From positions 4,239,501 through 4,303,500 of the forward strand of contig NZ_JACCFP010000001.1 in NCBI RefSeq assembly GCF_013410655.1: DNA of 64,000 bases, given 5' to 3'. Within the stretch, counting starts at the first letter, position 1. The number at the start of each line of letters is the position of its first letter. Both the position numbers and the translations under genes were made by a program. This document shows positions 9,150 through 17,316 of the stretch, one piece after another. The notes under the pieces were generated by a model. That model saw only the letters and a program-made list of their open reading frames with translations. It was not told the DNA's origin and searched no databases. Source of the stretch: Nocardioides thalensis. GTDB taxonomy: Bacteria; Actinomycetota; Actinomycetes; Propionibacteriales; Nocardioidaceae.

Positions 9150-10700
9150 TCACGGCGGCGGCTCGGCCGGGTCGGGCGACCGGACGTCGGCGACCGCCTC
9201 GGCGTGCTGGCGGAGCTCTGCACGCGCTTCGTCGTCGGCGGACTCGAGTGCGTTCGCCGCCAGCGCGACGTGGTCCCCGGCGTCGATCAGCTCGCCCGAC
9301 GTGTCGCTCAGGAGCCAGCCGACGCGGTCGCGCAGGGCCTTCCATGCGTCGAACGGTCCGTCCCTGCCGACGCCGCCGACCCGGTCCGGGCGCAGCCAGA
9401 TCGCGTTGTCGGGCGGCAGGGCCGTCCAGGAGGCCGCGGCGTCGCCGACGCGATCGCCGATGGCGCTCAGGTGCCCACCCGCGCGGCGGAGCCGCGGGAA
9501 GTCGACGGCGACCTCGTCGGGACCCACGAACTCCGCGGGGTCGGAGGCGGCGACCACCTCGGGCCCGGGCAGGTTGAACGTGGTCCGGTAGGAGTCCGGC
9601 GGGTCGATGAGCGGCTCCTGGTAGGACCAGCCGAGCGCGATGTCGATCGTGCCCTGGGCCGTGCCCTCCTCGAGGGTGATGTAGTTGCGCACCTCCTGGA
9701 GGGCCGCGTGGATCTTGTGGACGATGGTGCTGGAGGAGGCCTCGGAGAGCGCCACCGAGATCTCCTTCTCGAGGGGAAACCGCTTCTCAGCCATGTCCTC
9801 TAGCGCTCCCTGGACCCCCAGGAGCGCGACGCTCGCGAGTCCGGCCGCCGGCCCGAGGCTCGGCACCAGCCCGACGAAGGAGAGGATCGTGCTCCACATC
9901 GAGATCGCGTCCAGCCGGTCCTCCACCGTGCCCTGGCCACGGAGCACCTGCGTGGCGAGCGCGCCGAGGTCCATCACACCGCGCCGCGCGCACTGCCACA
10001 TGTCGCCGAGCCCGTCCAGCTCGGCGGCGACCAGCTCCGCGAGCCAGGCCTGCTGGACCAGCGTGCCCTCGAGCGGGATGACGTAGCGGGTGGTCAGGGC
10101 CTCGACGGCCCGCCCCGTCATCGGCGGCGGTGGGCCGGCGGAGTCGGGGTGGACCGAGGAGCCGGGGACGCCGAGGCTCCACTGGAGGTCGAACAGCAGC
10201 CCGGCGTGCTCGGTGACCTCCGCCAGCGCACGGACCGCGTCGCGCTGTTCGCGTGCTGCGGCCCAGAAGTCCCGCTCGTCGGGAAGCCGGTCCCAGTCGG
10301 TGAACGCCTCCTCGATCGCGTCCGCCCAGCGCGCGTAGAACCCCTGTGGGTGAAAGCCGGCGCCCGACGGGGCTCCCCACGGGTCGAAGGTGTGCACCGG
10401 GTCGCCGCGGTAGTCCTCGACCACGGCCGGCGTGGTCGAGGCGCGGGCGCGGGTCACCGGCGGGAGCCGGTAGTGGACCATCGCGGGCCGGAGGTCCTCG
10501 GGCACGAGATCCGGCTGGTGAGGTACGTCGCGGGCATGGTCGAGCGCGAACCAGTAGCCCTGCTCCGGACTGCCGTGGAAGCACGGATCGGAGGTGGCCG
10601 CGCGGACCGCGTCCTTGATCGCCCGGTCGATGGCGGCGCAGGCGAGCTCCCACGTCATCGCGTCGAAGCCTTCTGGGGTGTAGGGATGCCTTCCGGTCAT
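9150..10700 (-). CDS. Large hypothetical protein with WXG100-like C terminus
   Basis: A 516-residue acidic protein with no catalytic motif I recognise. The N-terminal 230 residues are Trp/Pro-rich, with spaced Trp and His. About residues 255-310 hold a long hydrophobic stretch (ILSFVGLVPSLGPAAGLASV) followed by a charged helix, like a membrane-interacting or translocation segment. The last 120 residues (FPRLRRAGGHLSAIGDRVGD onward) form amphipathic helices with a single central Trp, resembling WXG100/ESX-associated proteins. ATG at 10700 is preferred to GTG at 10709 because a purine-rich GGTAGG lies at spacing distance before it. A link to type VII secretion or toxin delivery is only a suggestion. 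Confidence 0.7.
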   Translation of the reverse strand: MTGRHPYTPEGFDAMTWELACAAIDRAIKDAVRAATSDPCFHGSPEQGYWFALDHARDVPHQPDLVPEDLRPAMVHYRLPPVTRARASTTPAVVEDYRGDPVHTFDPWGAPSGAGFHPQGFYARWADAIEEAFTDWDRLPDERDFWAAAREQRDAVRALAEVTEHAGLLFDLQWSLGVPGSSVHPDSAGPPPPMTGRAVEALTTRYVIPLEGTLVQQAWLAELVAAELDGLGDMWQCARRGVMDLGALATQVLRGQGTVEDRLDAISMWSTILSFVGLVPSLGPAAGLASVALLGVQGALEDMAEKRFPLEKEISVALSEASSSTIVHKIHAALQEVRNYITLEEGTAQGTIDIALGWSYQEPLIDPPDSYRTTFNLPGPEVVAASDPAEFVGPDEVAVDFPRLRRAGGHLSAIGDRVGDAAASWTALPPDNAIWLRPDRVGGVGRDGPFDAWKALRDRVGWLLSDTSGELIDAGDHVALAANALESADDEARAELRQHAEAVADVRSPDPAEPPP

Positions 10701-10791
10701 GGGCACCACCTACCGACGGGCGGGCGGGTGACCGCGCGGGGTCGCCCGACGTGTCCGTTCGTCAGGCGGACGTGTCCGGTTTGACCGGGTG

Positions 10792-11988
10792 TCAGGCCTG
10801 CGTGCGCAAGTAGCGCCCGAAGTGGGGCACGGTGAACGCGATCCGCCCGCGCTCGCCGGAGTAGATCAGCCCCTTCTTGAGGAGCGCGTCGCGCGCGGGC
10901 GAGAGCGACTGCGGTTTCTTGCTCAGCACGGCGGCGACGTCGGCGGTCGCGACCGCGCCCACCGGGTCGGCGCCCAGGTCGGCAGCAGCGTCGGCCATCG
11001 CCCGCAGGTAGTCGCGCTCCCCCGGCGTCGCCCGCTCGAACCGCGAGCCGAAGAACCCGACCGCCAGTTCGCGCTCGGCCTCGGGCGCGGCCACGGCCAC
11101 GTCGGCGGCGGTGATCGGAGAGCGGGGGGCGAGGTCCCACACCGCCTTGCCGTAGGCCTGGATGAAGTAGGGGTAGCCGCCGGTCGCGTCGTACATCGCG
11201 GCCAGCGCGTCCTCGTCGTACGACGCCTCCTCCTCTGCCGCCGGGGCGACGAGCGCCCGGTCGGCCTGCGCGCGCTCGAGCCGGTCGATGCGCTGGTAGG
11301 AGAAGAGCCGCTCGGAGTAGGACTTGCTGGCCGACAGCACCGCCGGGAGGTGGGGCAGTCCGGCGCCGACCACGATGACCGGGAGCCCGCTCTGGCTCAG
11401 CTCGTGGCAGGCCGCGCACAGCGCCGAGACGTCGTCGGCGCCGAGGTCCTGCATCTCGTCGATGAAGACCGCGACGCCCTTGCCGGTGTCGGCCGCGAGG
11501 CCGCCGACGTCGGAGAGCAGCTCGACGAGGTCGATCTCGACGTCGCCGGAGTCGGCGCGCCCGCGCACGGCGGGCGCCTCGATGCCGGGGCTCCACCGGT
11601 CCCGCAGCTTGGCGTCCGCGCCGGCGTCGCGCTGCACGAACGAGCGGATCACGCCCAGCACGTGGTCGGTCTCCGACTGCTCCGGGTGCCCCAGCTCGCG
11701 CACCGCCTGGTGCAGCGCGCTGGCGAGCGGGCGCCGCAGCGACTGGTCGGGGCGCGCCTCGAGCTTGCCGGTCCCCCAGCCCTTACGCACAGCGGCACCG
11801 CGCAGCGCGTTGAGCAGCACCGTCTTGCCGACGCCGCGCAGGCCGGTCAGCACCAGGCTGCGCTCGGGTCGGCCGCGCTGCACGCGCTCGAGCACCACGT
11901 CGAACGCCGCGAGCTGCTCGTCGCGGCCCGCCAGCTCGGGCGGCCGCTGGCCGGCGCCGGGCGCGTAGGGGTTCCGGATCGGGTCCAC
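10792..11988 (-). CDS. AAA-type ATPase with winged-helix end
   Basis: A 398-residue ATPase of the COG1672/Orc1-like kind. GLRGVGKT (Walker A, about 49-56) and VFIDEMQD (Walker B, about 174-181) are intact, and GAGLPHLPAVL follows as a sensor-type strand. The C-terminal 90 residues (ATADVAAVLSKKPQSLSPAR, GLIYSGERGRIAFTVPHF) look like a winged helix-turn-helix. Such proteins are common in actinobacteria; their substrates are usually unknown. It precedes the unknown 516-residue gene on the same strand after a 91-bp gap. Start is GTG at 11988. Confidence 0.85.
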   Translation of the reverse strand: MDPIRNPYAPGAGQRPPELAGRDEQLAAFDVVLERVQRGRPERSLVLTGLRGVGKTVLLNALRGAAVRKGWGTGKLEARPDQSLRRPLASALHQAVRELGHPEQSETDHVLGVIRSFVQRDAGADAKLRDRWSPGIEAPAVRGRADSGDVEIDLVELLSDVGGLAADTGKGVAVFIDEMQDLGADDVSALCAACHELSQSGLPVIVVGAGLPHLPAVLSASKSYSERLFSYQRIDRLERAQADRALVAPAAEEEASYDEDALAAMYDATGGYPYFIQAYGKAVWDLAPRSPITAADVAVAAPEAERELAVGFFGSRFERATPGERDYLRAMADAAADLGADPVGAVATADVAAVLSKKPQSLSPARDALLKKGLIYSGERGRIAFTVPHFGRYLRTQA

Positions 11989-12071
11989 GATCGGACCGTA
12001 TCCGGGTATCTAGGCGATTCCTTAGACCCGGCTAGCGTGTCGCATCGTCGGTCGGCAGCCGTACGGCGGGC

Positions 12072-12335
12072 TCAGCCCGCGTCGGACAGCGCCGGGCGTG
12101 GGCTCATCCCCCGCCGGTGCTGGTCGCGCAGCACGTCGACCAGGGTGTCGACCAGGTCGGGGACGTCGTCGACCGGGAGCCGGAACGTCCCGGTGCAGAC
12201 GTTGCCCTGCCACAGCGAGAGGACGACGACGCCCTCGGCGGCCTCCGGGTGCCAGCTCACGCGGAGCGCGCGCTCGTCGCCGCGGGCGTCGAGGTAGATC
12301 GAGCCCGTCCGCGGGAGCGGGCGTGCGGCCGGCAT
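12072..12335 (-). CDS. Conserved hypothetical protein (87 aa)
   Basis: A short protein (MPAARPLPRTGSIYLDARGD, then LRVSWHPEAAEGVVVLSLWQ, GTFRLPVDDVPDLVDTLVDV) with alternating beta-strand and helix pattern and no signal or membrane segment. The regular fold, strong codon bias and intergenic spacing support a real gene; I believe close relatives occur in other Nocardioidaceae but cannot test that here. ATG at 12335 is used rather than GTG at 12341. It diverges from the Fpg-like glycosylase across a 97-bp gap. Confidence 0.7.
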   Translation of the reverse strand: MPAARPLPRTGSIYLDARGDERALRVSWHPEAAEGVVVLSLWQGNVCTGTFRLPVDDVPDLVDTLVDVLRDQHRRGMSPRPALSDAG

Positions 12336-12432
12336 CTGCACATGATGCGCCTGTGGCGGCGATCTGTCACCGGTCGTGTCACCGGGCCTGACCTTCGGTC
12401 CCCGTGACGGCAGGGCCGACTACCCTGGCGCC

Positions 12433-13311
12433 GTGCCCGAAATGCCCGAGGTGGAGGCGCTCGCGCAGGACCTGCGCGGCCGCCTGGACGGGCGTGCGAT
12501 CACGAAGATCCACGTGCCCCAGTTCAGCGCGCTGAAGACCTACGACCCGCCGCTCGCCGCGATCGAGGGCGCGCTCGTCGACGGCGTGAGCCGGCACGGC
12601 AAGTTCCTCGACATCGAGGCGAGCGGCCTGCACCTGGTGCTCCACCTCGCGCGCGCCGGGTGGGTGCGGTGGAAGGACGAGCTGCCCGCGCTCCCACCCC
12701 GCCCGAGCCAGAAGTCGACGCTCGCCGTGCGCGTGGTGCTCGACGAGCAGGACGGCGTCTCGCCCGGGCTCGACATCACCGAGGCCGGCACCAAGAAGTC
12801 GCTCGCGCTCTACCTTGTGCGCGACCCGATGGACGTGCCGGGCGTCGCGTCCCTCGGTCCCGACCCGCTGACCCTCGACTTCACCCGCGACGTGCTCGCC
12901 GCGATCCTCGAGCAGGAGGGCCGCAAGCAGATCAAGGGCGTGCTGCGCCACCAGGGCACGATCGCCGGCATCGGCAACGCCTACTCCGACGAGATCCTGC
13001 ACGCCGCGCGGATGAGCCCGTTCAAGCCGGCCAACTCGCTGACCGACGACGAGCTGACCACGCTCTACGACGCCGTGCGGTCGACGCTCGGCGACGCCGT
13101 CGAGCGCTCCTCCGGCCTCGCCGCGAGCGAGCTGAAGAAGGAGAAGAAGACCAACATGGCCGTGCACGGCCGCACCGGCGAGAAGTGCCCGGTATGCGGC
13201 GACGTCGTGCGCGAGGTGTCGTTCGCCGACTCGAGCCTCCAGTACTGCGCCACCTGCCAGACCGGCGGCAAGCCGCTCGCCGACCGGCGGATGAGCAAGC
13301 TGCTCAAGTAG
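12433..13311 (+). CDS. Fpg/Nei-family DNA glycosylase
   Basis: A 292-residue base-excision repair enzyme that removes oxidised bases and cleaves the abasic strand. The N terminus reads MPEMPEVEAL (GTG start), giving the catalytic Pro2 and Glu3 once Met is removed. RHGKFLDIE carries the conserved lysine. HQGTIAGIGNAYSDEILHAA is the helix-two-turn-helix DNA-binding region, and CPVCGDVVREVSF followed by YCATCQTGG is the zinc finger. The internal LKKEKKTNMAVHGRTG is more basic than in E. coli Fpg and fits the actinobacterial Fpg-like subgroup. Substrate preference (8-oxoguanine or oxidised pyrimidines) cannot be decided. Confidence 0.9.
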   Translation: MPEMPEVEALAQDLRGRLDGRAITKIHVPQFSALKTYDPPLAAIEGALVDGVSRHGKFLDIEASGLHLVLHLARAGWVRWKDELPALPPRPSQKSTLAVRVVLDEQDGVSPGLDITEAGTKKSLALYLVRDPMDVPGVASLGPDPLTLDFTRDVLAAILEQEGRKQIKGVLRHQGTIAGIGNAYSDEILHAARMSPFKPANSLTDDELTTLYDAVRSTLGDAVERSSGLAASELKKEKKTNMAVHGRTGEKCPVCGDVVREVSFADSSLQYCATCQTGGKPLADRRMSKLLK

Positions 13312-13319
13312 CACGGGGA

Positions 13320-13473
13320 GACCAAACGGGGCTGATGGGGTCACACCCGCATCTCGAGTGGCGCGGCGTCTCACGCGTCACGGCATCGGTCGCGGCCGGC
13401 GTACCAATCCTGAGTCAGGCGGGGCCAAGGTTGACTCCTGGTGCTGTTGGGACCCCGCCTGCACCGTTTGGTC
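13320..13473. repeat. Intergenic element with 23-bp terminal inverted repeats
   Basis: GACCAAACGG...GGGGTC at 13320-13342 and GACCCC...CCGTTTGGTC at 13451-13473 are inverted copies matching at 19 of 23 positions. The 108 bp between them include smaller inverted motifs (GAGTCA/TGACTC near 13412-13437). No protein is encoded. It fills the gap between the convergent glycosylase and zinc-finger genes. It may be a degenerate miniature transposable element or an extended terminator. Confidence 0.6.
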
Positions 13474-13478
13474 CGCAG

Positions 13479-13823
13479 CTACGGCGCTGGCCGCGACGCG
13501 CACGCGATGCAGGTCCGGGCCACCGGACGAGCCTCGAGCCGTCCCTCTCCGATCGGGCGGCCGCACACCTCGCAGGTGCCGTAGGTGCCGGCCTCCACCC
13601 GAGCGAGGGCCGCCTCGATCTCGGCGAGGTGGCGCCGCGCCTGGCCGACGAGGGCGCCGACCTGCGACCGCTCGAACGCGATCGTCGCCCCCTCGGGGTC
13701 GTGCTCGTCGTCGGCGTTGGTGTCGCGGGAGGCCGCGACGAACGACGCGTAGTCGTCGGTCAGGCTCGCCAGCCGCCGGAGCGTCTCGTCCCGGTCGGCC
13801 GCGAGCAGCTCGCGCGGATCCAC
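13479..13823 (-). CDS. TraR/DksA-type C4 zinc-finger protein
   Basis: A 114-residue protein: an N-terminal helical hairpin (LLAADRDETLRRLASLTDDY ... QARRHLAEIEAALARVEAGT) followed by CEVCGRPIGEGRLEARPVAR and TCIAC, a CxxC-x17-CxxC zinc finger as in DksA/TraR proteins. These bind the secondary channel of RNA polymerase in proteobacteria; actinobacterial short versions are mostly uncharacterised. The acidic residues DDEHD between the helices sit roughly where DksA carries its catalytic acidic tip. The GTG at 13823 is used because it directly precedes the first helix. The upstream GyrI-like gene is on the same strand 32 bp away. Confidence 0.82.
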   Translation of the reverse strand: MDPRELLAADRDETLRRLASLTDDYASFVAASRDTNADDEHDPEGATIAFERSQVGALVGQARRHLAEIEAALARVEAGTYGTCEVCGRPIGEGRLEARPVARTCIACASRPAP

Positions 13824-13855
13824 CTCGCGATGCTCGCACCCGTCGCCGACAGGCG

Positions 13856-14476
13856 TCAGGAGGCGACCCGCGCCACCGGCTGCCGGAGGATCGTCCGCAG
13901 CCGCGCCGGCTCCACCCGCCGCGGGTCGCTGAGGTAGATCTCGTGGTGCCGGCCGGTCATCCGCAGCCCGGCGCCGGGGATGAACCGCTCGTGCATCTCC
14001 TCGAGCACCGGCGCCTCGTCGTCGTAGGAGCCCACGTGCAGCGTCTGCACACAGAGGCCCTCGTGCAGCACCTCGAGACGCACCCGGCCCAGGCTGGCGG
14101 GCGGATCCTTCCGGCCCACCTCGGCCACCGCGGCGTCGTACATCTCCCGCGTGATCCAGTCGGGCACCAGGATCATCGCGGTCCAGTGCCACCGCGACTT
14201 GTCGCGGGCCGACGTGAACGCGGCCATGTCGTCGGCCCACCACAGCGCCTCGAGCGGCATCACGACGTAGTCCCGCTCCAGCTCCCGCTTGCTGGCGAAC
14301 TTGAGCTTGTAGGCGACCGGGTAGAGCGCCGCGAGCGCGGCGGCATACTCCGGCGCGGTGTTGGGGTCGCCGTGCCCGTCGACCATGAGGTACGACGCCG
14401 CGGGCACGTCGAGGACGCGCAGCTCGCCGCGGCGCGCGCGGTAGGAGTCGAGCTCCTTCTTCAGGTCGACCTTCAT
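13856..14476 (-). CDS. GyrI-like small-molecule-binding protein
   Basis: A 206-residue protein of the GyrI-like/AraC-effector-binding fold (COG4832 type): VDLKKELDSYRARRGELRVLDVPAASYLMVDG at the N terminus is summarised by the diagnostic VPAASYLMVDGHGDPN (about residues 24-39), then YPVAYKLKF, DYVVMPLEALWW, and a second half-domain with VRLEVLHEGLCVQTLHVGSY and EMHERFIPGAGLRMTGRHHE. Members bind small hydrophobic or cationic compounds and some have hydrolase activity. No DNA-binding domain is attached. It diverges from the rhodanese gene (35 bp). Confidence 0.85.
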   Translation of the reverse strand: MKVDLKKELDSYRARRGELRVLDVPAASYLMVDGHGDPNTAPEYAAALAALYPVAYKLKFASKRELERDYVVMPLEALWWADDMAAFTSARDKSRWHWTAMILVPDWITREMYDAAVAEVGRKDPPASLGRVRLEVLHEGLCVQTLHVGSYDDEAPVLEEMHERFIPGAGLRMTGRHHEIYLSDPRRVEPARLRTILRQPVARVAS

Positions 14477-14511
14477 CGGGCCATCATCGGCCCTGTGTGA
14501 GACTCGATGGC

Positions 14512-14844
14512 GTGAACGTGCCGACCGTCGCCATCACCGGAGTGCCCGACCCGCTGCCCGAGGGGCTCGCCGTCCTCGACGTGCGCGAGCCCGTCGAGTG
14601 GGAGGCGGGGCACATCGAGGGAGCCGTGCACATCCCGCTCAGCGAGCTGGTCGAGCGCCGGGGCGAGGTCCCCGACACGCAGACGCTCGTCGTGTGCAAG
14701 GTCGGCGGGCGCTCGGCGCAGGCGGTCGCCTACCTCGCCCAGCAGGGCTACGACGTGGTCAACCTCGACGGCGGCATGCTCGACTGGGAGGCCGCCGGCC
14801 GGCCGATGGTCAGCGAGTCGGCCGAGGCGCCGTACGTCCACTGA
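14512..14844 (+). CDS. Single-domain rhodanese
   Basis: A rhodanese-like domain of about 110 residues. LAVLDVREPVEWEAGHIEGA is the CH2A-type motif, IPLSEL follows, and VVCKVGGRSAQ is the active-site loop with the catalytic cysteine in CKVGGRS; LDGGMLDWEAAGRPM is the C-terminal signature. Such proteins transfer sulfane sulfur, or act as sulfur carriers, in the cytoplasm. The start is uncertain: GTG at 14512 is used; GTG at 14497 or 14518 are possible. Confidence 0.88.
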   Translation: MNVPTVAITGVPDPLPEGLAVLDVREPVEWEAGHIEGAVHIPLSELVERRGEVPDTQTLVVCKVGGRSAQAVAYLAQQGYDVVNLDGGMLDWEAAGRPMVSESAEAPYVH

Positions 14845-14850
14845 CGGACC

Positions 14851-15357
14851 TCACTCCTCGCACGTGCGCAGGAACCAGGTGCTCGCCGTCGTGAAGAGCT
14901 CGGTGTCGCGCGGCGAGAGGTCGGTCGCGACCGCCTCGAGGTCCTCGTAGGTCGGGTGCTCCGGCAGCGACAGGATCCGCTCGGCCAGGAGCTCGACGCC
15001 CGCCCACACGTCCGCAGGCACGCCCGCCGGTCGCTCCGCGCCGGCAAGCTCCTCGGCCCAGCCGCGCATCACGGGCGCGAGCTCGTCGACGACCTCGTCG
15101 GTGTCCGCCGACGGGTCGATGCCCGCGACGGCTGCGGCCATCTCGACGTACGTCGCGCAGAGCTCGGCGACCGCAGGGGGCAGGCCGTCGGGGACGACTG
15201 GCGGGGACGACGGGGACGGCGATGCGGTGGCCGTGCTCCCGGCGGCGGACGTCGGGTCGGCCTCCGGGTCGCCCGGGTCGGAGCACGCAGTCGCCACGCA
15301 GAGCGCAGTGGCGACCGCGGCGACTGCGGCGAGACCGCGCACCCCTGGGAAGACCAC
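14851..15357 (-). CDS. Putative lipoprotein A of a three-gene set
   Basis: A 168-residue exported protein. The signal peptide (RGLAAVAAVATALCVATAC) ends in a lipobox cysteine, followed by a Ser/Pro/Thr linker and a helical domain with LCATYVEMAAAVAGIDPSAD, ending FLRTCEE. The paired cysteines and overall pattern resemble the two upstream lipoproteins at 15357-15800 and 15901-16350. The GTG at 15357 overlaps the TAG of the upstream gene by one base, suggesting translational coupling; GTG at 15342 is an alternative. Function unknown. Confidence 0.7.
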   Translation of the reverse strand: MVFPGVRGLAAVAAVATALCVATACSDPGDPEADPTSAAGSTATASPSPSSPPVVPDGLPPAVAELCATYVEMAAAVAGIDPSADTDEVVDELAPVMRGWAEELAGAERPAGVPADVWAGVELLAERILSLPEHPTYEDLEAVATDLSPRDTELFTTASTWFLRTCEE

Positions 15358-15800
15358 TACCCCAATTTGCCGCAGAGCTGGGCGGCCTCCTCCGTGAACG
15401 TGCGGGACTGCGCCTCCTGCTCGTCGGTCACGCCGGGCAGGTTGGCGGCGCCGTCGAGCCGCGCGAAGTCGCGGTGGTCGAGCGCCAGCAGCGAGTCGGT
15501 GAAGATCGCCAGGCCCTCCGTCGCGTCGTCGGAGAGGTCGCCGGGTGCGCCGATGGCCGACAGCTCCTCGAGCCCGGACCGCACCTTGTCCCAGGCCTCC
15601 TCGGACGGCTCGGTGGTGCCGAGCGTCGCGAGCTCGGTCAGCGCCTCCTCCCACACCGGGCAGAACGCCTCTACCGTGGCGGCCGCCGGCGAGCCCGCGG
15701 CGTCGTCCGGCTCCTCGTCCGAGCCTCCGCACGCGGACACCGCGAGGGCGACCACGAGAGCGGTCCCGACGCCGGGCAGGAGGGTCCGAGGAAGACGCAT
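15357..15800 (-). CDS. Putative lipoprotein B of a three-gene set
   Basis: A 147-residue protein with a typical lipoprotein signal (MRLPRTLLPGVGTALVVALA then VSAC; acylated Cys24). The mature part starts with an acidic GGSDEEPDDAAG linker, then FCPVWEEALTELATLGTTEP, LEELSAIGAPGDLSDDATEG and a final LCGKLG. Cys spacing and the W..A...L pattern match the gene at 15901-16350 (FCESWNNAFENLTNTEEP, VGTPEGIS), so the two are paralogues. No family recognised. Confidence 0.75.
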   Translation of the reverse strand: MRLPRTLLPGVGTALVVALAVSACGGSDEEPDDAAGSPAAATVEAFCPVWEEALTELATLGTTEPSEEAWDKVRSGLEELSAIGAPGDLSDDATEGLAIFTDSLLALDHRDFARLDGAANLPGVTDEQEAQSRTFTEEAAQLCGKLG

Positions 15801-15831
15801 CCCCCGATCATCCCGCAGCCCCGGGACGCGC

Positions 15832-15864
15832 GACGGCCGGCCCCGCAGTGCGGGACCGGCCGTC
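15832..15864 (-). terminator. Strong hairpin after lipoprotein C gene
   Basis: GACGGCCGGCCCCGC, loop AGT, GCGGGACCGGCCGTC: a 15-bp stem with one mismatch, 36 bp downstream of the stop of the gene at 15901-16350. There is no clear U-tract, as is common in high-GC actinobacteria. Confidence 0.65.
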
Positions 15865-15900
15865 GTCGTGGTGCCGGGTGACCGGTGGCTACCGGTCAGG

Positions 15901-16350
15901 TCACTCGGTGGGGGCATCCTCCAGGAGCTCGTCGGCGTCCGGGACCTCGGTGCACTCGGTCACGGCGTACTCGACGAAGGCCTCGGCCTTCGCGCTGTCG
16001 TCCTCGGACACACCGGGGATCTGGTCAGAATTGAGGTCCTCGGTGCTGGCGTCGGCGACCGCGTCGACGAAGACCTCGAAGCCCTCGCGCTGCTCCTCGG
16101 AGATGCCCTCGGGCGTGCCGACGTCGCCGAGGTCGGCGACGGCGTCCTGGAACGCCTCGAAGTCCTCGTCGGTCGGCTCCTCGGTGTTGGTGAGGTTCTC
16201 GAACGCGTTGTTCCACGACTCGCAGAACTCGTCCTTGGACGCGTTGTCCGGGGCGTCCGCGCCGTCGCCGCCGCCACCACAGGCGGAGAGGGAGAAGGCG
16301 AGAAGGGCAGCGGCTCCGGCGGCTGCGGCAGGGCGCTTGAAGCGGGTCAT
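15901..16350 (-). CDS. Putative lipoprotein C of a three-gene set
   Basis: A 149-residue lipoprotein: MTRFKRPAAAAGAAALLAFS then LSAC (lipobox), a glycine/aspartate linker, and a very acidic helical domain (DEFCESWNNAFENLTNTEEP, FQDAVADLGDVGTPEGIS, ending VTECTEVPDADELLEDAPTE). AAAGGAAA about 8-15 bases before the ATG at 16350 is a good ribosome-binding site. It is paralogous to lipoprotein B. The hairpin at 15832-15864 follows it, so it is probably transcribed separately from B and A. Confidence 0.78.
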   Translation of the reverse strand: MTRFKRPAAAAGAAALLAFSLSACGGGGDGADAPDNASKDEFCESWNNAFENLTNTEEPTDEDFEAFQDAVADLGDVGTPEGISEEQREGFEVFVDAVADASTEDLNSDQIPGVSEDDSAKAEAFVEYAVTECTEVPDADELLEDAPTE

Positions 16351-16494
16351 GGTGCGAGGTTTCCTTTCGAAGGGCCGGTGCGGCGCACGCGGCTGGCAGG
16401 GCTCTTTGCGGCCCGAGCCGTTGAGTACGGCCCGGGTCCTACCCGGGAGCACACCTGACTATGCACCGGTTTCGCATCGGATCGCAGGAGCCGT

Positions 16495-17205
16495 CTAGAC
16501 CAGGGCGCGTCCGGCGCCGCCGGGCCGGAGGAACGCGGCCGGCAAGGGCGCGTCCAGCAGCTCCGGCAGCAGCTCCAGGTACGCCGCCCGCGAGACCTCC
16601 GTGACGCCGAGGGTCCCGAGGTGCGGCGTCAGCCACTGCACGTCGACGAGTCGTCGTACGGCGCCCGCGTCCTCGCGGAGCAGCTCGACGAGGCCCGTGA
16701 GCGCCACCTTCGAGGCGTCCCGCTCGTGGTGGAACATCGACTCCCCGGCGAACAGCCCGCCGATCGCGACGCCGTACAGGCCACCGGCGAGCCGGCCGTC
16801 GCGCCACGCCTCGACCGAGTGCGCCCAGCCGAGCCGGTGCAGCGTCCCGTAGGCGTGCTTGATCCGCTCGTCGATCCAGCCGTCCGGGCGGCGCGGGTCG
16901 GCGCAGGCCTCGACGACCGCGTCGAAGGCGGTGTCGACGCGGATCTCGAAGTCGCGCGCCGACCTCCGCAGCGACCGGGAGACCTTCAGCTCCTCCAGCC
17001 GCAGGACGCCCCGCCAGCGCGGGCACCACCAGCCGATCCGGCGCCGGCCGTGCGGCATCGGGAACAGCCCGACGCGATAGGCGGCGAGCAGGGTGCCCGG
17101 CTCGAGGTCGGCCCCGATCGCCACCAGGTCGTCGTCGTGGTCGAGCGCCGCGAGCTCCTCGCGTGACGGCAGCGTCCACGGTGTCGGCGGCGGCTCGATC
17201 GGCAC
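16495..17205 (-). CDS. aat: Leucyl/phenylalanyl-tRNA-protein transferase
   Basis: A 236-residue enzyme that adds Leu or Phe to the N terminus of proteins with basic N termini, marking them for ClpS/ClpAP. Diagnostic blocks: DDLVAIGADLEPGTLLAAYR, GLFPMPHG, WWCPRWRGVL, WIDERIKHAYGTLHRLGWAH, GGLYGVAIGGLFAGESMFH and DVQWLTPHLGTLGV. All core motifs are present and the length is normal. ATG at 17205. The gene diverges from the EcsC-like gene across an intergenic repeat. Confidence 0.95.
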   Translation of the reverse strand: MPIEPPPTPWTLPSREELAALDHDDDLVAIGADLEPGTLLAAYRVGLFPMPHGRRRIGWWCPRWRGVLRLEELKVSRSLRRSARDFEIRVDTAFDAVVEACADPRRPDGWIDERIKHAYGTLHRLGWAHSVEAWRDGRLAGGLYGVAIGGLFAGESMFHHERDASKVALTGLVELLREDAGAVRRLVDVQWLTPHLGTLGVTEVSRAAYLELLPELLDAPLPAAFLRPGGAGRALV

Positions 17206-17226
17206 GAGACCGACCGTAGTGCCCCT

Positions 17227-17295
17227 GTTGGTCGAGGTGTCTCGTGACGCTCGCGGGCGAGCTCCTCGACAACCGGGCGACGGCCGTCACGAGAC
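17227..17295. repeat. Intergenic inverted repeats between aat and the EcsC-like gene
   Basis: Two interleaved inverted repeats: GTTGGTCGAGG with CCTCGACAAC (17227-17273), and GTCTCGTGACG (17239-17249) with CGTCACGAGAC (17285-17295, exact over 11 bp). The GTCGAG/CTCGAC plus TCTCG composition resembles the repeat found inside genes at 24517 and 36907. It lies in a divergent promoter region. Confidence 0.5.
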
Positions 17296-17316
17296 CCCGT
17301 CTGCAAAGATCGGGAC

